The notes under the pieces: generated by a model | The model's input: only the letters and a program-made list of their open reading frames with translations | Told to the model about the DNA's origin: nothing | The model's database searches: none | DNA from: Piliocolobus tephrosceles | Taxonomy: Eukaryota > Chordata > Mammalia > Primates > Cercopithecidae | Assembly: GCF_002776525.5 (NCBI RefSeq) | Contig: NC_045436.1 | Coordinates: forward strand, 9,679,294-9,743,293 | Direction: 5' to 3' | DNA length: 64,000 nucleotides | Translations under genes and position numbers: made by a program | Shown here: one piece after another, positions 48,485 through 60,820 of the stretch | Layout of the letters: each line of letters opens with the position of its first letter | How positions within the stretch are numbered: the stretch's first letter is position 1

Positions 48485-48820
48485 TGTCTTAGTCCACTCA
48501 GACTGCTGTTATAACAACATGCTCCAGGTTGGGTAGGAACATTATTTCTTGCTATTCTAGAGGCTGAAAAGTCCAAGATCAAGACACCAGCAGATTCGGT
48601 ATCCAGTGAGGACCCCTTCCTCCCAGACAGTGCCTTTTTACTGCGTCCTGACAGGGTGGAGTGAGAAAACAAGCTCCCTCAGGCCCCTTTTATAATGGCA
48701 CTAATCCCTTTCAGGAGGACTCTGCCCTCATGACCTAATCATCTCAAGGCTCTGCATTGGGGATTAGGTTTCAACATATGAATTTGGGGGTCGGGGAACA
48801 CAGACATTCAGATCATAGCA
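48485..48820 (-). mobile_element. MLT1-type solo LTR, antisense
   Basis: Antisense MaLR LTR from TGTCTTAGTCCACTCAGACTGC to the complement of the LTR start (ATATGAATTTGGGGG ... AGATCATAGCA). Internal markers 'gaggctgaaaagtccaagatcaagacaccagcagattcggta', 'ccttttataatggcactaatccc' and 'ccctcatgacctaatcatctcaaggctc' fit MLT1. No internal region seen. Confidence 0.87.
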
Positions 48821-48974
48821 TCTATGAGTCAAACAAACACAGAAATTTTCCAGGGCCAGGGCAAGGGTGAAGTTAGTAAAGCACTCTCAGGCAGAAACTT
48901 TAAGTGAGTTGAAGGAGAGGTAGCGCCAATAATTGAGTTGGGTAATATTTACGTGCAATATTTTCTGGATTGTG

Positions 48975-50025
48975 TCAAAATATTCTTCACATACATGTTA
49001 CTGTTTTATCCATTTTTAAGTCTGCAGTTCAGTGGCATTAAGTAATTCATATTATTGTGCAACTGTTACATCCACCATCCATCTCTAGACATTTTCGTCT
49101 TCCCAAACTGAAACTCTGCGTAGTTTAAACAGTTTGCCCCCTTCTTCTAGACCCCAACACCCACTATTCCACTGTATTTATGAATTTAACTACCCTAGAA
49201 AATTCATATAACTAAAATCATATGGTATTTGTCATTTTGTGACTAGCTTGTTTTCACGTAGTAAAATGTCTTCAAGGTTCGTCCATACTGTAGCATACAT
49301 TAGAATTTCCTTTTTTTTTTTTTTTTTCCTAAGGCTGAATAATGTTTCCTTGGATGTATATACCACATTTTGTTTATTCATTTACCCATTGATGGACACT
49401 TGGATGGATTGCACATTTTGGCTATTGTTAATAATGCTGCTATGAACTTGAGTGTACAAATATTTTTTCAGGTCCCTGCTTTCAGGTTTTTTGGGTATAA
49501 ACTCAAAGTGGAGTTGCTGAATCGTATGGCAATTCTGTTTAATTTTTGAGGAAGCACCATACTGTTTTCTATAGAGGCTTCACCACTTTACTTTGCCACT
49601 AGCAGGGCACAAGAGTTCCAGTTTCTCTACATTCTCAGTGTCGTTTGTTATTTTCTGTTTGATTTTAACCATTCCAATGGGTGTGAAGTGGTATCTCATT
49701 GTGATTTTAATTTGTATTTCCCTAATAATAGTACTGTTGAGCATCCTTTCATGCCCTTATTGGCCATTTGGATATCCTCTTTGGAGAAATGTCTATTCAA
49801 TTTCTTACCCTATATTTTAATTGGGTTGTTTGGTTTTTTTGTTTGTTTGTTTTTGAGATGGAGGAGTTTTAAAATATATTCTGGATATTAACCCTTTATC
49901 AGCTATATGATTTTCAAAGATTGTCTCCCATTTCATGGTTGCTGTTTCACTTTATTATTAGTGTTCTTTGATGGACAAAAGTTTTTATTTTGATGTCATG
50001 CAATTTATCTATTTTTAATGCAATA
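48975..50025 (-). mobile_element. LINE-1 3' end, antisense (L1M/L1P boundary age)
   Basis: Antisense order of an L1 3' end: 3' UTR-like 'ccatttttaagtctgcagttcagtggcattaagtaattcatattattgtgcaactgttacatccacc', then antisense ORF2 C-terminus: 'tttgtttattcatttacccattgatggacacttgg', 'ggctattgttaataatgctgctatgaac', 'aatgggtgtgaagtggtatctcattgtgattttaatttg', 'ttaaccctttatcagctatatgattt'. ORF2 is broken. A poly-T of about 17 bases at 49311-49327 is an internal expansion. Confidence 0.92.
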
Positions 50026-51545
50026 CATTTTTGAAAGCAAGAATTAATTCAAAAACGGTGATGAACAAAACATCCACATTTTAAATATAGATAGACCAGT
50101 ATTACTGATTTTGTCTTTTGCCTCAGGCTCCAATATGGCTAAGCACAGCAATGCTGTGTGCATTTTCTACACTATGCATCATGAAACATAAGAAGTCCTG
50201 TGGATTCTAACACTTCTAGTATCACAAGTAGATAAATCATATAAAAAGATTCCAGCGATGTTCTGTATTGTGCGATAAATAGCACCTGATTAATGTAAGT
50301 TCACAATTCTCTTTGTTTGCATTTTCTGTATTTTCAGGAGAGGATAAAGGGCAAAATTCAGGTCTATACTTGCAGCTTGCTTTTCTGAATAAATGTGATT
50401 ATTCTTCTTAGAAAGAAAATGGTCTCATCTCTTGATGAGAATCATAACTGGAAATGGTGCCCCAGGAGAGTTGCCTGAGGGTGGGGGCAGGTAAACTGCA
50501 AAGTCAGTGAAATCCTATCTTCTGTGTATTGTTGTGCCTAAAGCTTTTACTAACCCAAAGAAATCATGTTTTTATGTTATATAGGGAAATCACAAATCCA
50601 GAAGTCTGTAAATGTTCTAAAAGCTCATAAAAGTTTCTAATATTAATAGATTTAACACATGTCATTTAAATTTTCCAAATGTCAGCATATGGTACTCTAA
50701 AGATTCCTTTCATCTTAATCACCAGTGACTTTATGTAGATTTACCTTGCTGAACAGAGCCCAGGCATTTCACATTATTCTACAACTGTGTACCTCTACTT
50801 TTGTCAAATGAAAACGGGAAGCTAGATTAATGTTCTTTGTAGTGTTTCCTATTGTCAGCACTGAGACCTTCTTTATTAAATAGTTGGTTCAATGGTTGAC
50901 TTTGTTTTGAAGCATGTATTTAAGAAAGTATTTAAAAATAATGAAGTTCATGCTCTTAACATCCTTAGAAATCAGTCCTCAAAGACCACTGCACCACTTG
51001 TCAATCTAGGGGACATTGCCATGTGACAACAAAGATGCACCATGAAAGTTGCTTGTAAACCGCTTTTGAATTGAAGCAGTTTACTTTTTCGATAAATGAG
51101 AACAGAGGATTTTTTTTAAATAAAATGAAATTCAATTTTTTAAAGCTATCTGAATCTTTTTAACTGCTTTCTTTAAACACGCATAGTAAAATCTTTCATG
51201 TGAATTTCATTAAGCTTCAAGGTCATTCAGGAAAAAATGATAAGCATATCAATGACAGAAGTGCTTTGCATTTAATGCAGGTGTTTGCCTATCAAATGGA
51301 TTCATTAAGACAGAAGACTCATTTATTCATTTTTCTGTTATTACTATTATAATATTTAGAAAGAAATCTTAATATATATTCTCTCACTGTTTTTCATAAC
51401 AGCATATCTACCATACACAATAAACAAATGCCTTCATATCACTATTGTTATTTTGACTTTCAGTGAATTAGAAATAAAATTGTCCGTAATTCCTTCAACT
51501 GATTTTAATTACATCTGAATGTCCAGGATTTTTCCATTAATATGG

Positions 51546-51578
<33 letters not shown>

Positions 51579-52739
51579 ATTGAACATTGGACTTTACATT
51601 GGAATGATACTTTTACAAGTATATTAAAATTGTAGAAATTCACAATCTTCACTTATTGTGTTTTTATAATATAGTTTCAGAATTTTAATTGAAACTAATG
51701 TTCACAGTGAAGAAAAACATTTGAAAAGTAAAATATTCCTAAAAGTTTTTTATTAAATCCATCCACTTGTTAGTGCAAGAATTTAAGTTTTTACTTGATT
51801 ATTTTTATATGCTCATCTCGTGAAAAATTAGCTTTTGACAACACTTAATTATATGTATTAATGTACTGTAATATTGATTGAAATTCTGTTCTACTGACAT
51901 GTCAATATATTGACTTTTTAAATACTTGGGAATTTCAGATATTATTTACTGGTATAATTTACTGGAATTTCAACAGTGATCATGAAAAGAGAAGACTTTC
52001 TTCAAGTAAATTAATAATTACTGTTTCCAATAAATTTATAGTATGCTGTCTACACTGTATTGTTTGCAATCTATGTTAGTTGCTATGCCTTGCTGATGGT
52101 GAGTGTGACTATGCAATTCTGAAGATGCATGGCTAGCAGAAAAAATGTGTACAATGAAGAAAACAAAATCACTTTGCCAGAATAATGAATAATTACAAAA
52201 ATTACATTTTGCTTTGAAGTAATTTCATGTGATATTTCTCCAAAACAAAAGGGTAGTTACAGTAGTGTCTGGATTAGCTAGAATTCTCCAGAATAGCTGT
52301 GTATAATTAATTAAATTTTTGATTGAGTTAATTGGCATAGCTATTGTTTCAATTGTTCATTAAATTTCTGTAAGTGTATAATAGTTTCACCCTTAGTAAA
52401 TAAAGGATAGAAAACATTCTTAGCAAGATGATTTATAGTCGACTTTGTGCATTATTTAAGCATAAAATGTGCTTGTACTGTGTTATGAAATGCTCTGAAC
52501 ATTGTAAATACGAAGATGAATAAATCTTAACTTCCTAACTATTGGCATCACACATTTAGAACCCATCAGAGATGTTGAGAATGACTGTGCTACATACAAT
52601 AGCAAAACAGGCATTATCGACTTTTAAAACATCACTGACAATCTAATAGGTAACAAGGATATTTATTATAATTTAATATTAATATATTTTATTAGCGTTA
52701 GCTTGTTCATTTTTCATCATTTAAAGTTCACTTGTGGTG
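50026..52739. other. repeat-poor AT-rich block
   Basis: About 2.7 kb with no recognised Alu, L1, LTR or exon. A TA microsatellite lies at 51546-51580. May contain conserved noncoding DNA; this is inferred only from the lack of insertions. Confidence 0.45.
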
Positions 52740-53215
52740 CTCATATTGTGAGCTGTCATTTCATATCCATTGCTCATTTTTTGGTTATGCTGTTAGTTTC
52801 TTCCTAGTAGTATGTGGAAACTCTTTATATATTAGACTTGGATTATGGTGACTTCTTTGCCTTACATGTTTGTCATTAAAAAACTAGTTAAACTTATAGT
52901 TGTTTTCTTTTCTGGCCTTCGAGTATTGTATTACACAAAGAGAACCTTTCTTTGCTCTAACATTTTATATAATTTTCCCAAAATTCTTGTCACCTTTTGT
53001 AAGATTCATGTCTTTTATGTTCAAATATTTAGTTTTTATGGTACAAGGTGGCGTTGTGGATCAAACTTATTTTTTCCCCCTAGAATTTTCCCATTGGTTT
53101 GAAGTGTCCCTTAAATTCTCTTATGCATTTGCCTGCTTCTGGATTTCTAGTTGGTTAAATTGATCTGACTTTCTATTCACATCCTATCATTTCCTAATTT
53201 AATTATTATTTTATC
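52740..53215 (-). mobile_element. possible old L1M fragment, antisense
   Basis: T-rich orientation with 'ttggttatgctgttagtttcttcctag', 'ctctttatatattagacttggattatggtgacttctttgcc' and 'ttaaattctcttatgcatttgcctgcttctggatttc', reminiscent of antisense L1M 3' ORF2/3' UTR. Match is loose. Confidence 0.4.
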
Positions 53216-53351
53216 ATTATATCAACATTAAAATTTGCTTTACTACAAAAACAAATATTGCTTCTCTTCTAATCCCAATTCCAAGACATTTGCTTCCTCT
53301 GAGATGCTACAAGTAATGCATAACCCTCTGAAATGAGGTCTGGAATATTAT

Positions 53352-53656
53352 TATTTATTTATTTATTTATTTTGGAGACGGAGTCTCGCTCTGTCGCCCA
53401 GGCTGGAGTGCAGTGGCCGGATCTCGGCTCACTGCAAGCTCCACCTCCCAGGTTTACGCCATTCTCCTGCCTCAGCCTCCCAAGTAGCTGGGACTACAGG
53501 CACCCGCCACCACACCCGGCTAATTTTTTGTATTTTTTAGTAGAGACAGGATTTCACTGTGTTAGCCTGGATGGTCTCGATCTCCTGACCTCGTGATCCA
53601 CCCGCCTCGGCCTCCCAAAGTGCTGGGATTACAGGCTTGAGCCACCGCGCCCGGCC
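53352..53656 (-). mobile_element. AluY, antisense
   Basis: Full-length antisense AluY; the tail is an ATTT repeat (53352-53372) instead of pure poly-T. Perfect 17-base target-site duplications GAGGTCTGGAATATTAT at 53335-53351 and 53657-53673. The 87-codon frame across it is Alu translation. Confidence 0.96.
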
Positions 53657-54112
53657 GAGGTCTGGAATATTATGGGGATCCCAAAAGAAAACCTGCTTGA
53701 GGCAGCTTCTCCTGACAGTTGGGCGAACATGTAAAGAATTGAATCAAAGATCAAGGTCAACACCTAGTGATCTGCAGATTCTTGGCAGGGTTTATACAGC
53801 AAAGACTTTCAAAAACCCACAGAGAAGATCAGAATTGGCCCCAGGTTAGCATGTGGAGCTTCTCCTATTATCAAGAGAATAAAAAATAGTGGAACCATGG
53901 GCAGATTACTGTATCAGATGAGACTGAAGATGTACAGAGGGCACATGCAGAGCCGCTTTCTTCAGTTGCCCCAAACATGGATTGATGTCTTACCTACTTC
54001 ACATCACTCTTTATTACCTTTGTGACTGCTCACCCTCATTGTAAACACAAATCCACACCTAAGCCCCAGTGCTTTGAGAAAAAAAAGAAAATTGCTGCAT
54101 ATTTAAAAGGCT

Positions 54113-54671
54113 GTGTATCAGTTTCCTATGGCTTCTGGAACAAATGACCACAAACTATATGATGAAACAACCCAGTGTTATTCTTATATGGTTCTGAAAC
54201 TTAGAAGTCTGAAATAGCTCTTAGAGGGCTAAAACCAAGAGGAGAGCAGAGCTACACTTCCAGAGCCTCTAGGGTAGAATCTGTTTCCTTGCTCTTTCCA
54301 ACTTCTTGATGCCACCTGCGTTTTTTGACTCATGGCACCCTCCTCCATTTCCAAAACCAGCCATGGAGCACCCACTAGTCTCTCTTTCTTTTTCTGTATC
54401 TCCCTCTCTCCCCTCCACCCCAACCCCTTTGCTTCTGTCCTCCCACCACCTTCTCTCCCTCTGCTTCTGTTGTCACATCACCATCCCTGACTAATTCCTC
54501 CTGCATCCTTCGTATAAGGAACTTTGATAATCGTCAGGCATACTCAGATGATCCAGGATCTTGAACTTAATCATATATGCAAAGTCTCTTTTGCCATGTA
54601 AGGCAACATATTCACAGATTCCTGGGATTAGGGTGTGGACATCTTTGGGGGACATTATTCAACCTACCATA
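54113..54671 (-). mobile_element. MLT1-type solo LTR, antisense, with C/T-rich expansion
   Basis: Starts TGTATCAGTTTCCTATGGC, continues 'ttctggaacaaatgaccacaaacta', 'ggttctgaaacttagaagtctgaaat', and ends 'acagattcctgggattagggtgtggacatctttgggggacattattcaacctacca', the antisense of the MLT1 5' end. A C/T-rich stretch at 54375-54475 is low-complexity within it. Confidence 0.85.
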
Positions 54672-54802
54672 GATAGGACAACAAAGGAAGTTCAGTCACA
54701 AGATGCAAAACACATTCCCACTGAAATACAGCTCATAGAGGAATGAGGCGAAAACTTCAATAGAAATAGGATTAACTGAGGAAACACAGGAGCAGTAAAA
54801 TG

Positions 54803-54840
54803 TATACACACACACACACACACACACACTAACACACATG
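54803..54840. repeat. CA microsatellite
   Basis: About twelve CA units then CTAACACACATG. Confidence 0.95.
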
Positions 54841-54849
54841 TGGACTTTT

Positions 54850-55630
54850 TTTCATTAAACAACTAAGTCGAATATTTGGAAGGAAAGAAAATCACATATA
54901 TTGAAACAATATATAAACAGAAAATGGAAACTATAAGCAATTGTAAAACGGAAAAGGCAGGAAATAAAAATAATAATATCAGAAATTAAGAATTCCTTCA
55001 ATGAAATATCAGTGATGTCAAAAATAGTTAATAGCAATCATTCAAACTAACAAAGAAAGATGATAAAAGAAGGTGAAAAAATGGCCTGAACAGCCAAGAG
55101 CTGGGGGACAATATCAATGGTCTAATATACCTTGCGAATAGTTCCAGAAGATGTAGAAAGAGAGAATGGGACAGAAGAAATATTCAAAGAGGAAATAGAT
55201 GAAAAATTTTGGAAAGTAATGAAAGGTGTCAAATCACAGATTCATAATACTCAAGATAAATACCCCACCTTCCCACACACATATGTATTCACAGCTACAT
55301 ACACCAAAAGTAAACAGTAAATTTCAAAAGCACTCAAAGAAAAGAGACAAAGAGGACTACGGGAGAACAAAGAGAACTAAGCATTCTCAATAGTCCCTTT
55401 AGTAGTTAAAAGTGACTATGCACCCATCAGAAACCCACTGTTGAAAGAAAGAGTACAGAGACAAAAAGAGGACAAATTGATGATTCCGCTTATGTAATGT
55501 TCAAAAATAGGTAGAACTAATCTATGTTGATAGAAGTAGAAGTGTGATGTCTTTCAGGGTATTGATTGATAGCAAGCACAGGGAACATTCAGGGGTACTG
55601 GAAGCATTTTTATATCTTTATTTTGTATTT
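54850..55630 (+). mobile_element. old L1M fragment (ORF1-like region and a 3' end), sense
   Basis: 'gggacaatatcaatggtctaatatacc' and 'agttccagaagatgtagaaagagagaatgggacagaagaaatattcaaagagg' match the L1M/HAL1 ORF1 region ('gggacaatatcaaa.ggtctaa ... ggagtcccagaagg.gaagagaaagagaatggggcag'). Then 'ggtagaactaatctatgttgatagaagtagaa' and 'ggaacattcaggggtactgg' match an L1ME-type 3' end. A central deletion joins ORF1 to the 3' end, as in HAL1 elements. The 62-codon frame at 55132-55320 is ORF1-derived. Confidence 0.65.
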
Positions 55631-55747
55631 GAATTTGTCCACTTTGATTTTTGTTTTTGTTTTTTTTTTTTGTAAATTTGGATGACTTTTTCTTTTTTTA
55701 GTTTTATATATTTTGTACGTTAATCTTTTAAAAAATCATGTGTTGAA

Positions 55748-56027
55748 GGCTGGGTGCCGGTGACTCACGCCTGTAATCCCAGCACTTTGGGAGGCCGAGG
55801 CAGGCGGATCACAAGGTCAAGAGATCGAGACCATCCTGGCCAACATTGTGAAACCCTGTCTCTATTAAAAATACAACAATTAGCTGGGCGTGGTGGCACG
55901 CACCTGTAGTCCCAGGTACTCGGGAGGCTGAGGCAGGAGAATCTCTTGAACCCAGGAGGTGGAGGTTGCAGTGAGCTGAGATCACACCACTGCACTCCAG
56001 CCTGGGTGACAGTGAGAGACTCTGTCT

Positions 56028-56061
<34 letters not shown>
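55748..56061 (+). mobile_element. AluS/Y, sense, long poly-A tail
   Basis: Full-length sense Alu (GGCTGGGTGCCGGTGACTCACGCC) with a pure poly-A tail of about 33 bases ending near 56061. The pure tail suggests modest age. Two minus-strand open frames are Alu translations. Confidence 0.95.
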
Positions 56062-56063
<2 letters not shown>

Positions 56064-56149
56064 ATTGAAATATAGTCTTCAACTTATTCTTGTAACTCTT
56101 TTAAATTTTTTTCACTGTATAGTGATTCTTAATATTAATAAAGCTCTGT

Positions 56150-58490
56150 TTATCATACTACATTTTTTCACCTTAAACTTAAGATATATAAAATAGGTAA
56201 ATTGCATAAATAAGGTATAACTGAATAACTGAATTAAAATTGAATAAATGTAAAAGGGAAAAAAGCCTAAGAAATATCAAGGTCTCAATATAAATAAAAT
56301 AAAAACCCAAGAAAAATTAATACACACTTTAAATTCTAATTATATTCTAAATAGTCTGTATCAAATTGACAAAGTAAGCTGTTAAGTTTGTATTGAAGAG
56401 TAAATATCTAGTTATTAACAATGCAATTTATGCAAATAGAAGACTGTTGAGCAGAGATATGCCTTACCATATGAAAAAAATTTAACAAACCCTAGTAATC
56501 AAGTCAGTATGCTGTTGGCATAGACTTAGCCAAAGGTGAGTGGAAAGAACACAGTTCAGAAATAGATTTCAGAATAAATAAATTTCATTGTGTGAAAAAG
56601 AAGGTATTGCAATTAGGCAGGAAAATATTGGCTAATTTAATACTTGTGGCTGGCACAAGTGACTATTTGTTTGAAAGAAATTTATATAAAAGCCTACTCT
56701 ACACCATATAAAAACATATTATGGATAGATTAAACATTCCAATATGAAATAAAATCACAGAAATGTTGGGAAATTTTAGGAGACCAAATAAATAAACTAG
56801 AGATGAGGAAATCTCTTAAAACATGTTAGGAAGGCCTGGCGCAGTGTCTCACACCTGTAATCCTAGCACTTTGGGAGGCCGAGGCAGGCAGATTATGAGG
56901 TCGAGATATCGAGACCATCCTGGCTAACATGGTGAAACCCCGTCTCTACTAAAAATAACAAAAAATTAGCTGGGCACGGTGGCAGGTGCCTGTAATCCCA
57001 GCTACTCGGGAGGCTGAGGCAGAAAAACGGTGTGAACTCAGGAGGCGGAGCTTGCAGTGAGCTGAGATCATGTCACTGCAGTCCAGTCTGGTGCCAGAGC
57101 AAGGCTCTGTTCCCCCCCCCCAAAAAACAAAAAAAACTTAGGAAAATTGTTGACTATCATGAAACTATCAAAATATTTGTTCTATTAAACATAAAATTAT
57201 AGGCAATAAACATTATAAATATGGTCAAAGTTATAGTCAAACTTATAAGCAAGAAACATTATAAGTATAGTCAAAGGAAAACTAGTTTGGGAAAGTATTT
57301 ACAATGCACATACTTGATATATTTATAATATTTATATTATCTCTAATATTCATTAGTGCTACCTTATTTCATAATCTCAGTGTATATAAATTACATTGTG
57401 GTTTATGTAACCCCTAGAGACTGTAATGTGAATAGAAGCAGGGTTAGGCTCACAAGAGTTGTTCACTACCACAACCCTATTGCAAAGAGTTCCTACATGT
57501 TCATATGAGAAAGAAGGCCTTACAGAAAAGTTTGCAGAGGGTCTTTAACAGATCACTTATGGAAGAGACAGCCAAATACATACTAAACACAAAAATATTG
57601 TGAGACTCATTAGTAGACATTCTTTAAATTGTATTAAAAGAATAACAGGGTAACTGTGTACAGGTTATAAAAAATAAAATAATAATCAGCACTGGTACCA
57701 GTAGGGACAAATGGTGAACACACACATGTGTGCTTAACTAGTGAAAGGTGATTTCGTAGAGCTTTTCTGGACTATAATATGGCAATGCCTGTTTATATAA
57801 AAAACAAACACTTATGTAACACAATAAGAAGATTCCAAGAAATCTACAGGTTTACTTGCATTTATTTGTTGGTAAGGTAAAAATCTAGGATAGGGGTCAT
57901 TAACCCTAATGCTAAAATACAATTTTATGAGGATAAATCTAGAAATGAGCTAAAGCACTAGTAAGCATGGAAGCTGTTGACAAAATTATGGAATACTCAT
58001 GGCACGGAAATGTAAAGTCTTTGCAAGGATGAGTTAAATGTGTATGAATTGTCTTCAGAAGATTTTATAATATGATTCTAAGTGAGAAAATCAAATTGCA
58101 TTATAATGTGTATATAATATTAGCTCAATTTAATACACAGATAAGGGAAATTCCCATGTAAAAATTTTCACTTGAGTGTATGAACAGAGAATTTGGTTTA
58201 ATGGAAGGAGCAAGGAGACACCACAAAAAAAGGAGATGATAAAAAAAAAAAAACTATATTAAAAACATCAAGAGAAAAAGCAAACTTGTTAAAGATAAAA
58301 TAAAGAACAATATATGTGTATATATGCATATATTTATTTCTCTTTTGCGAAAAGGTTATTGCTGGTTATCTCTAGTAATTGAAAATTTCTAGTGATTTTG
58401 ACTTTCCTCTTACATTTTGCTATATTGTTTGAAGTATTTATAAAAAGCATGAATTATTTATATAATCAGAAAGAAACAAGGAAACATTTT
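56150..58490 (+). mobile_element. decayed L1M ORF2 to 3' end, sense, split by an Alu
   Basis: A-rich sense order of L1 ORF2: 'atgctgttggcatagacttagcc', 'cagaaatagatttcagaataaataaatttca', 'ctctacaccatataaaaacatattatggatagattaaacattcc', [Alu 56833-57136], 'ttgggaaagtatttacaatg', 'ttatggaatactcatggcac', 'attctaagtgagaaaatcaaattgca', ending 'gaattatttatataatcagaaagaaa'. Reading frame destroyed. Left boundary uncertain. Confidence 0.7.
56833..57136 (+). mobile_element. AluY, sense
   Basis: Full-length sense Alu (GGCCTGGCGCAGTGTCTCACACC), GGAGGCGGAGCTTGCAGTGAGC in the right arm. The usual GTCTC before the tail is replaced by a C10 run (57112-57121), then a mixed A/C tail. Imperfect TTAGGAA at both ends is the probable target-site duplication. 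Inserted into the L1M remnant. Confidence 0.94.
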
Positions 58491-58924
58491 TATTTAAAAA
58501 AGAAAACGTGTAATCCATGTGTAATATGTAAATTTGTATGACTCCGAATAAGTTAATCATTGTAATAGCCTCCTTCTATTATTTGTCACATTGGAGAGCT
58601 TCATGCATTGGTAATTCCATATCTACAACTATCTAGCTGTCTTTCTGTCTACCTCTGATACATTCCAGGCTTTGCTTGTTGAGAAGGGTAAACAGGTCAT
58701 ATCACAGCAATTTCCCAGGACATACCTTGAAGCCACTACCCACTTGATTACCAGATACTGGGCCACATAGGATAAATGGTGCTGCTGTGCAATCTTCTGC
58801 TGCTAGGTTTGTGATGCTTTCTTTGGTTTCATTGAATGCAGTTGCTCTACTAGTACTGACCTCCCCAGTAACCCCAGGCCTGTTCTCTTTTATGTAGTGG
58901 ACAAGTTATTATTCTTTACGTAAT

Positions 58925-59135
58925 ATTGTACAATAGGATATTCTGCAATAATGGGAATGTTTACCTGAGCTGGCAGTGTGGTGGTGACTAGCCACATGGA
59001 GCTCTTGAGCAGTTGAAATGTGGCTAGTGACACTGAGAAACTGACTTTTAAAATTTTATTCAAGTTTTGTTTATTTAAATTTAAGTAGCAAAAATGTGGC
59101 CTGTGGCTATTATTATTGAGCAGTGCCACTTTAAA
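58925..59135. mobile_element. MER3-type hAT-Charlie element
   Basis: 'tgtacaataggatattctgcaataatgggaatgtttacctgagctgg', 'gtggtgactagccacatggagctcttgagcagttgaaatgtggctagtgacactgagaaactga' and 'aaatgtggcctgtggctattattattgagcagtgcca' match MER3 in order. The 79-codon minus frame here is transposon-derived. Confidence 0.82.
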
Positions 59136-59257
59136 ATAAAATTTTCAGTGCTATTGGGTTAGTAATAGCACTTTTCACCTATGCCTCATCTTTGGCTCTC
59201 CCAGACACACAAGCCTTGCAGTTGTGACTGTGCTGAGAGGTCACAGCCAGCTCGGAT

Positions 59258-59622
59258 CAGGGGCCCTTAAGTCCCAGGCCATGGACGGGTCCTGGTCCAT
59301 GGCCTGTTAGGACCTGGGCCGCATAGCAGGAGGTGAGCAGTGGGCAAGGGAGCATTACTGCCTGAGCTCCGCCTTCTGTCAGATCAGCAGCGGCATTAGA
59401 TGAGCGCAAACCTTACTGTGAACTGCACATGTGAGGGATCTAGGCTGCGTGCTCCTTATGAGAATGTAATGCCTGGTGATATGAGGTGGAAATGTTTCGT
59501 CCTGAAACTGGGCCCACCCCCCACCCCACCCCCATCCAACCACCATCCCACCCCCATCCGTCCATGGAAAAATTGTCTTCTATGAAACTGGTCCCTGGTG
59601 CCAAAAAAGTTAGTGACTACTG
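59258..59622 (-). mobile_element. hAT-like nonautonomous DNA transposon (CAGNGGTCCCCAACC end class)
   Basis: About 365 bases bounded by CAGGGGCCCTTAAGTCCCAGG and, in reverse complement, CAGTAGTCACTAACTTTTTT. Internal landmarks on the minus strand are 'ggcaccagggaccagtttcatagaagacaatttttcca' and 'gcagttcacagtaaggtttgcgctcat'. This is a well-known medium-copy mammalian repeat with CAG...CTG ends; I do not commit to a subfamily. The CCCACCCC-rich middle (59515-59560) is a local expansion. Confidence 0.75.
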
Positions 59623-59823
59623 CTCTGGATTACTCCCAATTCTTCTTCACTAGTGGTTATTTGTTTTTGGGGATCCACATTATCTCCTCCAATCCAGAGT
59701 CCACTGTGGAATCTCTACCATATAGAGCAGTTTGTTAATTTCCAAATTATCGTATGGATTGAATATGAATTCTTTTTCATAGAGATTCTGAATCCCAACA
59801 AGTTAAGGGATATACTTGAGAAC

Positions 59824-60122
59824 TTTTTTTTTTTTTTTTTTGAGACGGAGTCTCGCTCTGTCGCCCAGGCTGGAGTGCAGTGGCCGGATCTCAGCTCACT
59901 GCAAGCTCCGCCTCCCGGGTTCACGCCATTCTCCTGCCTCAGCCTCCCGAGTAGCTGGGACTACAGGCGCCGCCACCTCGCCCGGCTAGTTTTTGTATTT
60001 TTTTAGTAGAGACAGGGTTTCACCGTGTTAGCCAGGATGGTCTCGATCTCCTGACCTCGTGATCCGCTCGTCTCGGCCTCCCAAAGTGCTGGGATTACAG
60101 GCTTGAGCCACCGCGCCCGGCC
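59824..60122 (-). mobile_element. AluY of Old World monkey type, antisense
   Basis: Full-length antisense Alu with GTGGCCGGATCTC, CGCCCGGCTAG and GGCTTGAGCCACC. Perfect duplications CTTGAGAAC at 59815-59823 and 60123-60131. Low divergence, young. Confidence 0.96.
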
Positions 60123-60131
60123 CTTGAGAAC

Positions 60132-60624
60132 ATTTTTAATAGTGATAAATATCTTGTCAATTATAACAACAATATCCTAAACATTTTCTGAAAGAAGTTC
60201 ATCTGCCAAAAGCACTCTAGAAACTGATGTTGTCTGATTCTTCCTCCAAGCCCATTAGAGCTTAATCTCTGAGCCAGGCAAAATTATACATGCACAACCA
60301 CCCCACAATTAAGGAGCCCCACACTTACCTTTGGATCAGGGGAATTAAAATGTTTTTTCTTCTGCCCTCAGCACAAAGGCGAGCACCAGCATAGGCACTG
60401 CAGCCCTTGTCTAAAATTCATTTTCTCTGTCCCTATTCTGTCACCTCCCAGGAGGAGAACAAGTCCCACATGCAGAGCCAGAATTTGCTCATGCATTTAC
60501 AGCATCAGAAATTCAGAGTGTCATTCAATTTCCCTTGCTCTACTCCAGGACACATGGTGGCTACTTCTTTTAGATTCTGGAAACACAAGTTGTCCACCCC
60601 TTTCTGAGCAACACAGAAGGTGCT
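60132..60624. other. unique sequence, no feature seen
   Basis: No gene or repeat family recognised; overlapping plus and minus open frames near 60407-60696 lack motifs. Confidence 0.4.
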
Positions 60625-60820
60625 GCATATAGCACAGAGGTTCAGTGTAGGAACACTGGAGCCAGACTGCCTGCTAATGAGGCCGGGTTTCTCCACATCC
60701 TAGTTCTGTGTACTTGAGCAAATGTTGAACACCTGTCTCCCTGCCCTCATCTTTAAATGGGAAATAATAATAGTATGTGGATTCCATAAGATTGTTGAAA
60801 GGGTAAAACAAACTAATACC
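60625..60820 (+). mobile_element. MIR SINE, sense
   Basis: Well-preserved MIR: 'tatagcacagaggttcagtgtaggaacactggagccagactgcctgctaatg', 'acttgagcaaatgttgaac', 'tctttaaatgggaaataataatagtatgtggattccataagattgttgaaagggtaaaacaaactaa'. Abuts MER2. Confidence 0.88.

Noticed and set aside
51546..51580. TA tract considered as an origin or matrix-attachment signal
   Set aside because: A plain TA microsatellite is sufficient to explain it.
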